Shown here piece after piece: positions 12,501 through 27,500 of a stretch of DNA of 64,000 nt. Location of the stretch: assembly GCA_030063045.1 (NCBI GenBank), contig JAQSEB010000022.1, positions 1,364,001 through 1,428,000 of the forward strand, read 5' to 3'. Position 1 is the first letter of the stretch. Every line of letters begins with the position of its first letter. This DNA comes from Pratylenchus scribneri. Lineage: Eukaryota; Nematoda; Chromadorea; Rhabditida; Pratylenchidae. The notes under the pieces were generated by a model. That model was not told the DNA's origin, ran no database searches, and saw nothing but the letters and a program-made list of their open reading frames with translations. A program made the position numbers and the translations under genes.

Positions 12501-15500
12501 TTGGCCAAAAAGAAACAAGCTGAACAACAGAAAGTGCCACCAGCCGAAGTTCAAGCAGTACTTCCGGATCAAAAAATAACCGAACCAACTCAAATGAAAC
12601 CAGAACCGGCTCCAAAGCCAGATGATGCTCAATTGGCGAAGAAGAAGAAACGAACTGTCTCAGACATCAAAGAAGATAAAGCCAAGGCTGAAGCTCAAAC
12701 CATTCCTGAACAGAAAGTTGAAGAATCTGCTCAGATGAAACCAGAACCTGCACCAAAACCATCCGATGTTGAAATGGCAAAGAAGAAAGCTGAAGATGAG
12801 AAAAAGAAGGCTGACGAATTAGCAGCAAAGAATAAGATGGATGATGAGAAGAAGAAGGGTGACGAGTTGGCAGCAAAGAAGAAGATGGAAGATGAGAAGA
12901 AGAAAGCGGAAGATGACAAGAAAAAGGTGAGTAATAATAGCTAAAATAATATTATTATTACAATAAGAAAGGGGAAAAACGACCGTACATTATAGTAGCA
13001 AAAATATAGTTAAATTAATCAAAAACCTTTATTTATTATAGGCGGATGAATTAGCCAAGAAGAAAGCTGAGGAAGAGAAGAAGAAGGCAGCAGAATTAGC
13101 TAAGAAGAAGGCTGATGATGATAAGAAGAAGGCCGAGGAATTGGCCAAAAAGAAACAAGCTGAACAACAGAAAGTGCCACCAGCCGAAGTTCAAGCAGTA
13201 CTTCCGGATCAAAAAATAGCCGAACCAACTCAAATGAAACCAGAACCGGCTCTAAAGCCAGATGATGCTCAATTGGCGAAGAAGAAGAAACAAACTGTCT
13301 CAGACATCAAAGAAGATAAAGCCAAGGCTGAAGCTCAAACCATTCCTGAACAGAAAGTTGAAGAATCTGCTCAGATGAAACCAGAACCTGCACCAAAACC
13401 ATCCGATGTTGAAATGGCAAAGAAGAAAGCTGAGGATGAGAAGGAGAAGGCTGACGAATTAGCAGCAAAGAAGAAGATGGATGATGAGAAGAAGAAGGCT
13501 GATGAGTTGGAAGCAAAGAAGAAGATGGAAGATGAGAAGAAGAAGGCGGAAGATGAAAAGAAAAAGGTGAGTAATAATAGCTAAAATAATATTATTATTA
13601 CAATAAGAAAGGGGAAAAAGGACCGTACATTATAGTAGCAAAAATATAGTTAAATCAATCAAAAACCTTTATTTATTATAGGCGGATGAATTAGCCAAGA
13701 AGAAAGCTGAGGATGAGAAGAAGAAGGCAGAAGAATTAGCTAAGAAGAAGGCTGATGATGATAAGAAGAAGGCCGAGGAATTCGCCAAAAAGAAACAAGC
13801 TGAACAACAGAAAGTGCCACCAGCCGAAGTTCAAGCAGTACTTCCGGATCAAAAAATAGCCGAACCAACTCAAATGAAACCAGAACCGGCTCCAAAGCCA
13901 GATGATGCTCAATTGGCGAAGAAGAAGAAACGAACTGTCTCAGACATCAAAGAAGATAAAGCCAAGGCTGAAGCTCAAACCATTCCTGAACAGAAAGTTG
14001 AAGAATCTGCTCAGATGAAACCAGAACCTGCACCAAAACCATCCGATGTTGAAATGGCAAAGAAGAAAGCTGAAGATGAGAAAAAGAAGGCTGACGAATT
14101 AGCAGCAAAGAATAAGATGGATGATGAGAAGAAGAAGGGTGACGAGTTGGCAGCAAAGAAGAAGATGGAAGGTGAGAAGAAGAAAGCGGAAGATGACAAG
14201 AAAAAGGTGAGTAATAATAGCTAAAATAATATTATTATTACAATAAGAAAGGGGAAAAAGGACCGTACATTATAGTAGCAAAAATATAGTTAAATCAATC
14301 AAAAACCTTTATTTATTATAGGCGGATGAATTAGCCAAGAAGAAAGCTGAGAAAGAGAAGAAGAAGGCAGCAGAATTAGCTAAGAAGAAGGCTGATGATG
14401 ATAAGAAGAAGGCCGAGGAATTGGCCAAAAAGAAACAAGCTGAACAACAGAAAGTGCCACCAGCCGAAGTTCAAGCAGTACTTCCGGATCAAAAAATAGC
14501 CGAACCAACTCAAATGAAACCAGAACCGGCTCCAAAGCCAGATGATGCTCAATTGGCGAAGAAGAAGAAACGAACTGTCTCAGACATCAAAGAAGATAAA
14601 GCCAAGGCTGAAGCTCAAACCATTCCTGAACAGAAAGTTGAAGAATCTGCTCAGATGAAACCAGAACCTGCACCAAAACCATCCGATGTTGAAATGGCAA
14701 AGAAGAAAGCTGAAGATGAGAAAAAGAAGGCTGACGAATTAGCAGCAAAGAATAAGATGGATGATGAGAAGAAGAAGGGTGACGAGTTGGCAGCAAAGAA
14801 GAAGATGGAAGATGAGAAGAAGAAAGCAGAAGATGACAAGAAAAAGGTGAGTAATAATAGCTAAAATAATATTATTATTACAATAAGAAAGGGGAAAAAC
14901 GACCGTACATTATAGTAGCAAAAATATAGTTAAATTAATCAAAAACCTTTATTTATTATAGGCGGATGAATTAGCCAAGAAGAAAGCTGAGGAAGAGAAG
15001 AAGAAGGCAGCAGAATTAGCTAAGAAGAAGGCTGATGATGATAAGAAGAAGGCCGAGGAATTGGCCAAAAAGAAACAAGCTGAACAACAGAAAGTGCCAC
15101 CAGCCGAAGTTCAAGCAGTACTTCCGGATCAAAAAATAGCCGAACCAACTCAAATGAAACCAGAACCGGCTCCAAAGCCAGATGATGCTCAATTGGCGAA
15201 GAAGAAGAAACGAACTGTCTCAGACATCAAAGAAGATAAAGCCAAGGCTGAAGCTCAAACCATTCCTGAACAGAAAGTTGAAGAATCTGCTCAGATGAAA
15301 CCAGAACCTGCACAAAAACCATCCGATGTTGAAATGGCAAAGAAGAAAGCTGAAGATGAGAAGAAAAAGGCTGACGAATTAGCAGCAAAGAAGAAGATGG
15401 ATGATGAGAAGAAGAAGGCTGATGAGTTGGAAGCAAAGAAGAAGATGGAAGATGAGAAGAAGAAGGCGGAAGATGAAAAGAAAAAGGTGAGTAATAATAG

Positions 15501-18500
15501 CTAAAATAATATTATTATTACAATAAGAAAGGGGAAAAAGGATCGTACATTATAGTAGCAAAAATATAGTTAAATCAATCAAAAACCTTTATTAATTATA
15601 GGCGGATGAATTAACCAAGAAGAAAGCTGAGGATGAGAAGAAGAATGCAGAAGAATTAGCTAAGAAGAAGGCTGATGATGATAAGATGAAAGCCGAGGAA
15701 TTGGCCAAAAAGAAACAAGCTGAACAACAGAAAGTGCCACCAGCCGAAGTTCAAGCAGTACTTCCGGATCAAAAAATAGCCGAACCAACTCAAATGAAAC
15801 CAGAACCGGCTCCAAAGCCAGATGATGCTCAATTGGCGAAGAAGAAGAAACGAACTGTCTCAGACATCAAAGAAGATAAAGCCAAGGCTGAAGCTCAAAC
15901 CATTCCTGAACAGAAAGTTGAAGAATCTGCTCAGATGAAACCAGAACCTGCACCAAAACCATCCGATGTTGAAATGGCAAAGAAGAAAGCTGAAGATGAG
16001 AAGAAGAAGGCTGACGAATTAGCAGCAAAGAAGAAGATGGATGATGAGAAGAAGAAGGCTGACGTGTTGGCAGCAAAGAAGAAAATGGAAGATGAGAAGA
16101 AGAAGGCGGAAGATGAAAAGAAAAAGGTGAGTAATAATAGCTAAAATAACAATATTACAATAAGAAAGGGGAAAAAGGACCGTACATTATAGTAGCAAAA
16201 ATATAGTTAAATCAATCAAAAACCTTTATTTATTATAGGCGGATGAATTAGCCAAGAAGAAAGCAGAGGATGAGAAGAAGAAGGCAGAAGAATTAGCTAA
16301 GAAGAAGGCTGAGGATGAGAAGAAGAAGGCAGAAGAATTGGCCAAGAAGAAGGCTGATGATGATAAGAAGAAGGCCGAGGAATTGGCCAAAAAGAAACAA
16401 GCTGAACAACAGAAAGTGCCACCAGCCGAAGTTCAAGCAGTACTTCCGGATCAAAAAATAGCCGAACCAACTCAAATGAAACCAGAACCGGCTCCAAAGC
16501 CAGATGATGCTCAATTGGCGAAGAAGAAGAAACGAACTGTCTCAGACATCAAAGAAGATAAAGCCAAGGCTGAAGCTCAAACCATTCCTGAACAGAAAGT
16601 TGAAGAATCTGCTCAGATGAAACCAGAACCTGCACCAAAACCATCCGATGTTGAAATGGCAAAGAAGAAGATGGATGATAAGAAGAAGAAGGCTGACGAA
16701 TTAGCAGCAAAGAAGAAGATGGATGATGAGAAGAAGAAGGCTGACGAATTAGCAGCAAAGAAGAAGATGGATGATGAGAAGAAGAAGGCTGACGTGTTGG
16801 CAGCAAAGAAGAAAATGGAAGATGAGAAGAAGAAGGCGGAAGATGAAAAGAAAAAGGTGAGTAATAATAGCTAAAATAATATTATTATTACAATAAGAAA
16901 GGGGAAAAAGGACCGTACATTATAGTAGCAAAAATATAGTTAAATCAATCAAAAACCTTTATTTATTATAGGCGGATGAATTAGCCAAGAAGAAAGCAGA
17001 GGATGAGAAGAAGAAGGCAGAAGAATTAGCTAAGAAGAAGGCTGAGGATGAGAAGAAGAAGGCAGAAGAATTGGCCAAGAAGAAGGCTGATGATGAGAAG
17101 AAGAAGGCTGACGAGTTGGCAGCAAAGAAGAAAATGGAAGATGAGAAGAAGAAGGCGGAAGATGAAAAGAAAAAGGTGAGTAATAATAGCTAAAATAATA
17201 TTATTATTACAATAAGAAAGGGGAAAAAGGACCGTACATTATAGTAGAAAAAATATAGTTAAATCAATCAAAAACCTTTATTTATTATAGGCGGATGAAT
17301 TAGCCAAGAAGAAAGCAGAGGATGAGAAGAAGAAGGCAGAAGAATTAGCTAAGAAGAAGGCTGAGGATGAGAAGAAGAAGGCAGAAGAATTGGCCAAGAA
17401 GAAGGCTGATGATGATAAGAAGAAGGCTGACGAGTTGGCAGCAAAGAAGAAGATGGAAGATGAGAAGAAGAAAGCAGAAGATGACAAGAAAAAGGTGAGT
17501 AATAATAGCTAAAATAATATTATTATTACAATAAGAAAGGGGAAAAACGACCGTACATTATAGTAGCAAAAATATAGTTAAATTAATCAAAAACCTTTAT
17601 TTATTATAGGCGGATGAATTAGCCAAGAAGAAAGCTGAGGAAGAGAAGAAGAAGGCAGCAGAATTAGCTAAGAAGAAGGCTGATGATGATAAGAAGAAGG
17701 CCGAGGAATTGGCCAAAAAGAAACAAGCTGAACAACAGAAAGTGCCACCAGCCGAAGTTCAAGCAGTACTTCCGGATCAAAAAATAGCCGAACCAACTCA
17801 AATGAAACCAGAACCGGCTCCAAAGCCAGATGATGCTCAATTGGCGAAGAAGAAGAAACGAACTGTCTCAGACATCAAAGAAGATAAAGCCAAGGCTGAA
17901 GCTCAAACCATTCCTGAACAGAAAGTTGAAGAATCTGCTCAGATGAAACCAGAACCTGCACAAAAACCATCCGATGTTGAAATGGCAAAGAAGAAAGCTG
18001 AAGATGAGAAGAAAAAGGCTGACGAATTAGCAGCAAAGAAGAAGATGGATGATGAGAAGAAGAAGGCTGATGAGTTGGAAGCAAAGAAGAAGATGGAAGA
18101 TGAGAAGAAGAAGGCGGAAGATGAAAAGAAAAAGGTGAGTAATAATAGCTAAAATAATATTATTATTACAATAAGAAAGGGGAAAAAGGATCGTACATTA
18201 TAGTAGCAAAAATATAGTTAAATCAATCAAAAACCTTTATTAATTATAGGCGGATGAATTAACCAAGAAGAAAGCTGAGGATGAGAAGAAGAATGCAGAA
18301 GAATTAGCTAAGAAGAAGGCTGATGATGATAAGATGAAAGCCGAGGAATTGGCCAAAAAGAAACAAGCTGAACAACAGAAAGTGCCACCAGCCGAAGTTC
18401 AAGCAGTACTTCCGGATCAAAAAATAGCCGAACCAACTCAAATGAAACCAGAACCGGCTCCAAAGCCAGATGATGCTCAATTGGCGAAGAAGAAGAAACG

Positions 18501-21500
18501 AACTGTCTCAGACATCAAAGAAGATAAAGCCAAGGCTGAAGCTCAAACCATTCCTGAACAGAAAGTTGAAGAATCTGCTCAGATGAAACCAGAACCTGCA
18601 CCAAAACCATCCGATGTTGAAATGGCAAAGAAGAAAGCTGAAGATGAGAAGAAGAAGGCTGACGAATTAGCAGCAAAGAAGAAGATGGATGATGAGAAGA
18701 AGAAGGCTGACGTGTTGGCAGCAAAGAAGAAAATGGAAGATGAGAAGAAGAAGGCGGAAGATGAAAAGAAAAAGGTGAGTAATAATAGCTAAAATAACAA
18801 TATTACAATAAGAAAGGGGAAAAAGGACCGTACATTATAGTAGCAAAAATATAGTTAAATCAATCAAAAACCTTTATTTATTATAGGCGGATGAATTAGC
18901 CAAGAAGAAAGCAGAGGATGAGAAGAAGAAGGCAGAAGAATTAGCTAAGAAGAAGGCTGAGGATGAGAAGAAGAAGGCAGAAGAATTGGCCAAGAAGAAG
19001 GCTGATGATGATAAGAAGAAGGCCGAGGAATTGGCCAAAAAGAAACAAGCTGAACAACAGAAAGTGCCACCAGCCGAAGTTCAAGCAGTACTTCCGGATC
19101 AAAAAATAGCCGAACCAACTCAAATGAAACCAGAACCGGCTCCAAAGCCAGATGATGCTCAATTGGCGAAGAAGAAGAAACGAACTGTCTCAGACATCAA
19201 AGAAGATAAAGCCAAGGCTGAAGCTCAAACCATTCCTGAACAGAAAGTTGAAGAATCTGCTCAGATGAAACCAGAACCTGCACCAAAACCATCCGATGTT
19301 GAAATGGCAAAGAAGAAGATGGATGATAAGAAGAAGAAGGCTGACGAATTAGCAGCAAAGAAGAAGATGGATGATGAGAAGAAGAAGGCTGACGAATTAG
19401 CAGCAAAGAAGAAGATGGATGATGAGAAGAAGAAGGCTGACGTGTTGGCAGCAAAGAAGAAAATGGAAGATGAGAAGAAGAAGGCGGAAGATGAAAAGAA
19501 AAAGGTGAGTAATAATAGCTAAAATAATATTATTATTACAATAAGAAAGGGGAAAAAGGACCGTACATTATAGTAGCAAAAATATAGTTAAATCAATCAA
19601 AAACCTTTATTTATTATAGGCGGATGAATTAGCCAAGAAGAAAGCAGAGGATGAGAAGAAGAAGGCAGAAGAATTAGCTAAGAAGAAGGCTGAGGATGAG
19701 AAGAAGAAGGCAGAAGAATTGGCCAAGAAGAAGGCTGATGATGAGAAGAAGAAGGCTGACGAGTTGGCAGCAAAGAAGAAAATGGAAGATGAGAAGAAGA
19801 AGGCGGAAGATGAAAAGAAAAAGGTGAGTAATAATAGCTAAAATAATATTATTATTACAATAAGAAAGGGGAAAAAGGACCGTACATTATAGTAGAAAAA
19901 ATATAGTTAAATCAATCAAAAACCTTTATTTATTATAGGCGGATGAATTAGCCAAGAAGAAAGCAGAGGATGAGAAGAAGAAGGCAGAAGAATTAGCTAA
20001 GAAGAAGGCTGAGGATGAGAAGAAGAAGGCAGAAGAATTGGCCAAGAAGAAGGCTGATGATGATAAGAAGAAGGCTGACGAGTTGGCAGCAAAGAAGAAG
20101 ATGGAAGATGAGAAGAAGAAAGCAGAAGATGACAAGAAAAAGGTGAGTAATAATAGCTAAAATAATATTATTATTACAATAAGAAAGGGGAAAAACGACC
20201 GTACATTATAGTAGCAAAAATATAGTTAAATTAATCAAAAACCTTTATTTATTATAGGCGGATGAATTAGCCAAGAAGAAAGCTGAGGAAGAGAAGAAGA
20301 AGGCAGCAGAATTAGCTAAGAAGAAGGCTGATGATGATAAGAAGAAGGCCGAGGAATTGGCCAAAAAGAAACAAGCTGAACAACAGAAAGTGCCACCAGC
20401 CGAAGTTCAAGCAGTACTTCCGGATCAAAAAATAGCCGAACCAACTCAAATGAAACCAGAACCGGCTCCAAAGCCAGATGATGCTCAATTGGCGAAGAAG
20501 AAGAAACGAACTGTCTCAGACATCAAAGAAGATAAAGCCAAGGCTGAAGCTCAAACCATTCCTGAACAGAAAGTTGAAGAATCTGCTCAGATGAAACCAG
20601 AACCTGCACAAAAACCATCCGATGTTGAAATGGCAAAGAAGAAAGCTGAAGATGAGAAGAAAAAGGCTGACGAATTAGCAGCAAAGAAGAAGATGGATGA
20701 TGAGAAGAAGAAGGCTGATGAGTTGGAAGCAAAGAAGAAGATGGAAGATGAGAAGAAGAAGGCGGAAGATGAAAAGAAAAAGGTGAGTAATAATAGCTAA
20801 AATAATATTATTATTACAATAAGAAAGGGGAAAAAGGATCGTACATTATAGTAGCAAAAATATAGTTAAATCAATCAAAAACCTTTATTAATTATAGGCG
20901 GATGAATTAACCAAGAAGAAAGCTGAGGATGAGAAGAAGAATGCAGAAGAATTAGCTAAGAAGAAGGCTGATGATGATAAGATGAAAGCCGAGGAATTGG
21001 CCAAAAAGAAACAAGCTGAACAACAGAAAGTGCCACCAGCCGAAGTTCAAGCAGTACTTCCGGATCAAAAAATAGCCGAACCAACTCAAATGAAACCAGA
21101 ACCGGCTCCAAAGCCAGATGATGCTCAATTGGCGAAGAAGAAGAAACGAACTGTCTCAGACATCAAAGAAGATAAAGCCAAGGCTGAAGCTCAAACCATT
21201 CCTGAACAGAAAGTTGAAGAATCTGCTCAGATGAAACCAGAACCTGCACCAAAACCATCCGATGTTGAAATGGCAAAGAAGAAAGCTGAAGATGAGAAGA
21301 AGAAGGCTGACGAATTAGCAGCAAAGAAGAAGATGGATGATGAGAAGAAGAAGGCTGACGTGTTGGCAGCAAAGAAGAAAATGGAAGATGAGAAGAAGAA
21401 GGCGGAAGATGAAAAGAAAAAGGTGAGTAATAATAGCTAAAATAACAATATTACAATAAGAAAGGGGAAAAAGGACCGTACATTATAGTAGCAAAAATAT

Positions 21501-24500
21501 AGTTAAATCAATCAAAAACCTTTATTTATTATAGGCGGATGAATTAGCCAAGAAGAAAGCAGAGGATGAGAAGAAGAAGGCAGAAGAATTAGCTAAGAAG
21601 AAGGCTGAGGATGAGAAGAAGAAGGCAGAAGAATTGGCCAAGAAGAAGGCTGATGATGATAAGAAGAAGGCCGAGGAATTGGCCAAAAAGAAACAAGCTG
21701 AACAACAGAAAGTGCCACCAGCCGAAGTTCAAGCAGTACTTCCGGATCAAAAAATAGCCGAACCAACTCAAATGAAACCAGAACCGGCTCCAAAGCCAGA
21801 TGATGCTCAATTGGCGAAGAAGAAGAAACGAACTGTCTCAGACATCAAAGAAGATAAAGCCAAGGCTGAAGCTCAAACCATTCCTGAACAGAAAGTTGAA
21901 GAATCTGCTCAGATGAAACCAGAACCTGCACCAAAACCATCCGATGTTGAAATGGCAAAGAAGAAGATGGATGATAAGAAGAAGAAGGCTGACGAATTAG
22001 CAGCAAAGAAGAAGATGGATGATGAGAAGAAGAAGGCTGACGAATTAGCAGCAAAGAAGAAGATGGATGATGAGAAGAAGAAGGCTGACGTGTTGGCAGC
22101 AAAGAAGAAAATGGAAGATGAGAAGAAGAAGGCGGAAGATGAAAAGAAAAAGGTGAGTAATAATAGCTAAAATAATATTATTATTACAATAAGAAAGGGG
22201 AAAAAGGACCGTACATTATAGTAGCAAAAATATAGTTAAATCAATCAAAAACCTTTATTTATTATAGGCGGATGAATTAGCCAAGAAGAAAGCAGAGGAT
22301 GAGAAGAAGAAGGCAGAAGAATTAGCTAAGAAGAAGGCTGAGGATGAGAAGAAGAAGGCAGAAGAATTGGCCAAGAAGAAGGCTGATGATGAGAAGAAGA
22401 AGGCTGACGAGTTGGCAGCAAAGAAGAAAATGGAAGATGAGAAGAAGAAGGCGGAAGATGAAAAGAAAAAGGTGAGTAATAATAGCTAAAATAATATTAT
22501 TATTACAATAAGAAAGGGGAAAAAGGACCGTACATTATAGTAGAAAAAATATAGTTAAATCAATCAAAAACCTTTATTTATTATAGGCGGATGAATTAGC
22601 CAAGAAGAAAGCAGAGGATGAGAAGAAGAAGGCAGAAGAATTAGCTAAGAAGAAGGCTGAGGATGAGAAGAAGAAGGCAGAAGAATTGGCCAAGAAGAAG
22701 GCTGATGATGATAAGAAGAAGGCTGACGAGTTGGCAGCAAAGAAGAAAATGGAAGATGAGAAGAAGAAGGCGGAAGATGAAAAGAAAAAGGTGAGTAATA
22801 ATAGCTAAAATAATATTATTATTACAATAAGAAAGGGGAAAAAGGACCGTACATTATAGTAGCAAAAATATAGTTAAATCAATCAAAAACCTTTATTTAT
22901 TATAGGCGGATGAATTAGCCAAGAAGAAAGCAGAGGATGATAAGAAGAAGGCTGACGAGTTGGCAGCAAAGAAGAAGATGGATGATGAGAAGAAGAAGGC
23001 TGACGAATTAGCAGCAAAGAAGAAGATGGATGATGAGAAGAAGAAGGCTGACGAGTTGGCAGCAAAGAAGAAAATGGAAGATGAGAAGAAGAAGGCGGAA
23101 GATGAAAAGAAAAAGGTGAGTAATAATAGCTAAAATAATATTATTATTACAATAAGAAAGGGGAAAAAGGACCGTACATTATAGTAGCAAAAATATAGTT
23201 AAATCAATCAAAAACCTTTATTTATTATAGGCGGATGAATTAGCCAAGAAGGAAGCAGAGAATGATAAGAAGAAGGCTGACGAGTTGGCAGCAAAGAAGA
23301 AGGCTGATGATGATAAGAAGAAGGCTGACGAGTTGGCAGCAAAGAAGAAAATGGAAGATGAGAAGAAGAAGGCGGAAGATGAAAAGAAAAAGGTGAGTAA
23401 TAATAGCTAAAATAATATTATTATTACAATAAGAAAGGGGAAAAAGGACCGTACATTATAGTAGCAAAAATATAGTTAAATCAATCAAAAACCTTTATTT
23501 ATTATAGGCGGATGAATTGGCCAAGAAGAAGGCTGATGATGATAAGAAGAAGGCTGACGAGTTGGCAGCAAAGAAGAAGATGGATGATGAGAAGAAGGCT
23601 GACGAATTAGCAGCAAAGAAGAAGATGGATGATGAGAAGAAGAAGGCTGACGAGTTGGCAGCAAAGAAGAAGATGGATGATGAGAAGAAGAAGGCGGAAG
23701 ATGAAAAGAAAAAGGTGAGTAATAATAGCTAAAATAATATTATTATTACAATAAGAAAGGGGAAAAAGGACCGTACATTATAGTAGCAAAAATATAGTTA
23801 AATCAATCAAAAACCTTTATTTATTATAGGCGGATGAATTGGCCAAGAAGAAAGCAGAGGATGAGAAGAAGAAGGCAGAAGAATTGGCCAAGAAGAAGAC
23901 TGATGATGATAAGAAGAAGGCCGAGGAATTGGCCAAGAAGAAGGCTGATGATGATAAGAAGAAGGCCGAGGAATTGGCCAAAATTAAACAAGCTGAACAA
24001 CAGAAAGTGCCACCAGCCGAAGTTCAAGCAGTACTTCCGGATCAAAAAATAGCCGAACCAACTCAAATGAAACCAGAACCGGCTCCAAAGCCAGATGATG
24101 CTCAATTGGCGAAGAAGAAGAAACGAACTGTCTCAGACATCAAAGAAGATAAAGCCAAGGCTGAAGCTCAAACCATTCCTGAACAGAAAGTTGAAGAATC
24201 TGCTCAGATGAAACCAGAACCTGCACCAAAACCATCCGATGTTGAAATGGCAAAGAAGAAGATGGATGATGAGAAGAAGAAGGCTGACGAATTAGCAGCA
24301 AAGAAGAAGATGGATGATGAGAAGAAGAAGGCTGACGAATTAGCAGCAAAGAAGAAGATGGATGATGAGAAGAAGAAGGCTGACGAGTTGGCAGCAAAGA
24401 AGAAAATGGAAGATGAGAAGAAGAAGGCGGAAGATGAAAAGAAAAAGGTGAGTAATAATAGCTAAAATAATATTATTATTACAATAAGAAAGGGGAAAAA

Positions 24501-27500
24501 GGATCGTACATTATAGTAGCAAAAATATAGTTAAATCAATCAAAAACCTTTATTAATTATAGGCGGATGAATTAACCAAGAAGAAAGCTGAGGATGAGAA
24601 GAAGAATGCAGAAGAATTAGCTAAGAAGAAGGCTGATGATGATAAGATGAAAGCCGAGGAATTGGCCAAAAAGAAACAAGCTGAACAACAGAAAGTGCCA
24701 CCAGCCGAAGTTCAAGCAGTACTTCCGGATCAGGCTGACGAATTAGCAGCAAAGAAGAAGATGGATGATGAGAAGAAGAAGGCTGACGAGTTGGCAGCAA
24801 AGAAGAAAATGGAAGATGAGAAGAAGAAGGCGGAAGATGAAAAGAAAAAGGTGAGTAATAATAGCTAAAATAATATTATTATTACAATAAGAAAGGGGAA
24901 AAAGGATCGTACATTATAGTAGCAAAAATATAGTTAAATCATTCAAAAACCTTTATTAATTATAGGCGGATGAATTAACCAAGAAGAAAGCTGAGGATGA
25001 GAAGAAGAATGCAGAAGAATTAGCTAAGAAGAAGGCTGATGATGATAAGATGAAAGCCGAGGAATTGGCCAAAAAGAAACAAGCTGAACAACAGAAAGTG
25101 CCACCAGCCGAAGTTCAAGCAGTACTTCCGGATCAGGCTGACGAATTAGCAGCAAAGAAGAAGATGGATGATGAGAAGAAGAAGGCTGACGAATTAGCAG
25201 CAAAGAAGAAGATGGATGATGAGAAGAAGAAGGCTGACGAGTTGGCAGCAAAGAAGAAAATGGAAGATGAGAAGAAGAAGGCGGAAGATGAAAAGAAAAA
25301 GGTGAGTAATAATAGCTAAAATAATATTATTATTACAATAAGAAAGGGGAAAAAGGATCGTACATTATAGTAGCAAAAATATAGTTAAATCAATCAAAAA
25401 CCTTTATTAATTATAGGCGGATGAATTAACCAAGAAGAAAGCTGAGGATGAGAAGAAGAATGCAGAAGAATTAGCTAAGAAGAAGGCTGATGATGATAAG
25501 ATGAAAGCCGAGGAATTGGCCAAAAAGAAACAAGCTGAACAACAGAAAGTGCCACCAGCCGAAGTTCAAGCAGTACTTCCGGATCAAAAAATAGCCGAAC
25601 CAACTCAAATGAAACCAGAACCGGCTCCAAAGCCAGATGATGCTCAATTGGCGAAGAAGAAGAAACGAACTGTCTCAGACATCAAAGAAGATAAAGCCAA
25701 GGCTGAAGCTCAAACCATTCCTGAACAGAAAGTTGAAGAATCTGCTCAGATGAAACCAGAACCTGCACCAAAACCATCCGATGTTGAAATGGCAAAGAAG
25801 AAGATGGATGATGAGAAGAAGAAGGCTGACGAATTAGCAGCAAAGAAGAAGATGGATGATGAGAAGAAGAAGGCTGACGAATTAGCAGCAAAGAAGAAGA
25901 TGGATGATGAGAAGAAGAAGGCTGACGTGTTGGCAGCAAAGAAGAAAATGGAAGATGAGAAGAAGAAGGCGGAAGATGAAAAGAAAAAGGTGAGTAATAA
26001 TAGCTAAAATAACAATATTACAATAAGAAAGGGGAAAAAGGACCGTACATTATAGTAGCAAAAATATAGTTAAATCAATCAAAAACCTTTATTTATTATA
26101 GGAGGATGAATTAGCCAAGAAGAAAGCAGAGGATGAGAAGAAGAAGGCAGAAGAATTGGCCAAGAAGAAGACTGATGATGATAAGAAGAAGGCCGAGGAA
26201 TTGGCCAAGAAGAAGGCTGATGATGATAAGAAGAAGGCCGAGGAATTGGCCAAAAAGAAACAAGCTGAACAACAGAAAGTGCCACCAGCCGAAGTTCAAG
26301 CAGTACTTCCGGATCAAAAAATAGCCGAACCAACTCAAATGAAACCAGAACCGGCTCCAAAGCCAGATGATGCTCAATTGGCGAAGAAGAAGAAACGAAC
26401 TGTCTCAGACATCAAAGAAGATAAAGCCAAGGCTGAAGCTCAAACCATTCCTGAACAGAAAGTTGAAGAATTTGCTCAGATGAAACCAGAACCTGCACCA
26501 AAACCATCCGATGTTGAAATGGCAAAGAAGAAAGCTGAAGATGAGAAGAATAAGGCTGACGAATTAGCAGCAAAGAAGAAGATGGATGATGAGAAGAAGA
26601 AGGCTGACGAGTTGGCAGCAAAGAAGAAGATGGAAGATGAGAAGAAGAAGGCGGAAGATGAAAAGAAAAAGGTGAGTAATAATAGCTAAAATAATATTAT
26701 TATTACAATAAGAAAGGGGAAAAAGGACCGTACATTATAGTAAAAAAAATATAGTTAAATCAATCAAAAACCTTTATTAATTATAGGCGGATGAATTGAC
26801 CAAGAAGAAAGCTGAGGATGAGAAGAAGAATGCAGAAGAATTAGCTAAGAAGAAGGCTGATGATGATAAGATGAAGGCCGAGGAATTGGCCAAAAAGAAA
26901 CAAGCTGAACAACAGAAAGTGCCACCAGCCGAAGTTCAAGCAGTACTTCCGGATCAAAAAATAGCCGAACCAACTCAAATGAAACCAGAACCGGATCCAA
27001 AGCTAGATGATGCTCAATTGGCGAAGAAGAAGAAACGAACTGTCTCAGACATCAAAGAAGATAAAGCCAAGGCTGAAGCTCAAACCATTCCTGAACAGAA
27101 AGTTGAAGAATCTGCTCAGATGAAACCAGAACCTGCACCAAAACCATCCGATGTTGAAATGGCAAAGAAGAAAGCTGAAGATGAGAAGAATAAGGCTGAC
27201 GAATTAGCAGCAAAGAAGAAGATGGATGATGAGAAGAAGAAGGCTGACGAATTAGCAGCAAAGAAGAAGATAGATGATGAGGAGAAGAAGGCGGAAGATG
27301 AAAAGAAAAAGGTGAGTAATAATAGCTAAAATAACAATATTACAATAAGAAAGAGGAAAAAGGACCGTACATTATAGTAGCAAAAATATAGTTAAATCAA
27401 TCAAAAACCTTTATTTATTATAGGCGGATGAATTAGCCAAGAAGAAAGCAGAGGATGAGAAGAAGAAGGCAGAAGAATTAGCTAAGAAGAAGGCTGAGGA

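Larger units (their letters stand above)
14962..22790 (+). repeat. Higher-order repeat, 2,648 bp x 3 (five exons each)
   Basis: Copies are 14962-17609, 17610-20257 and 20258-22790. Each has exon sizes 525, 525, 618, 204, 204 and introns of 115, 112, 115, 115, (115). Confidence 0.9.
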
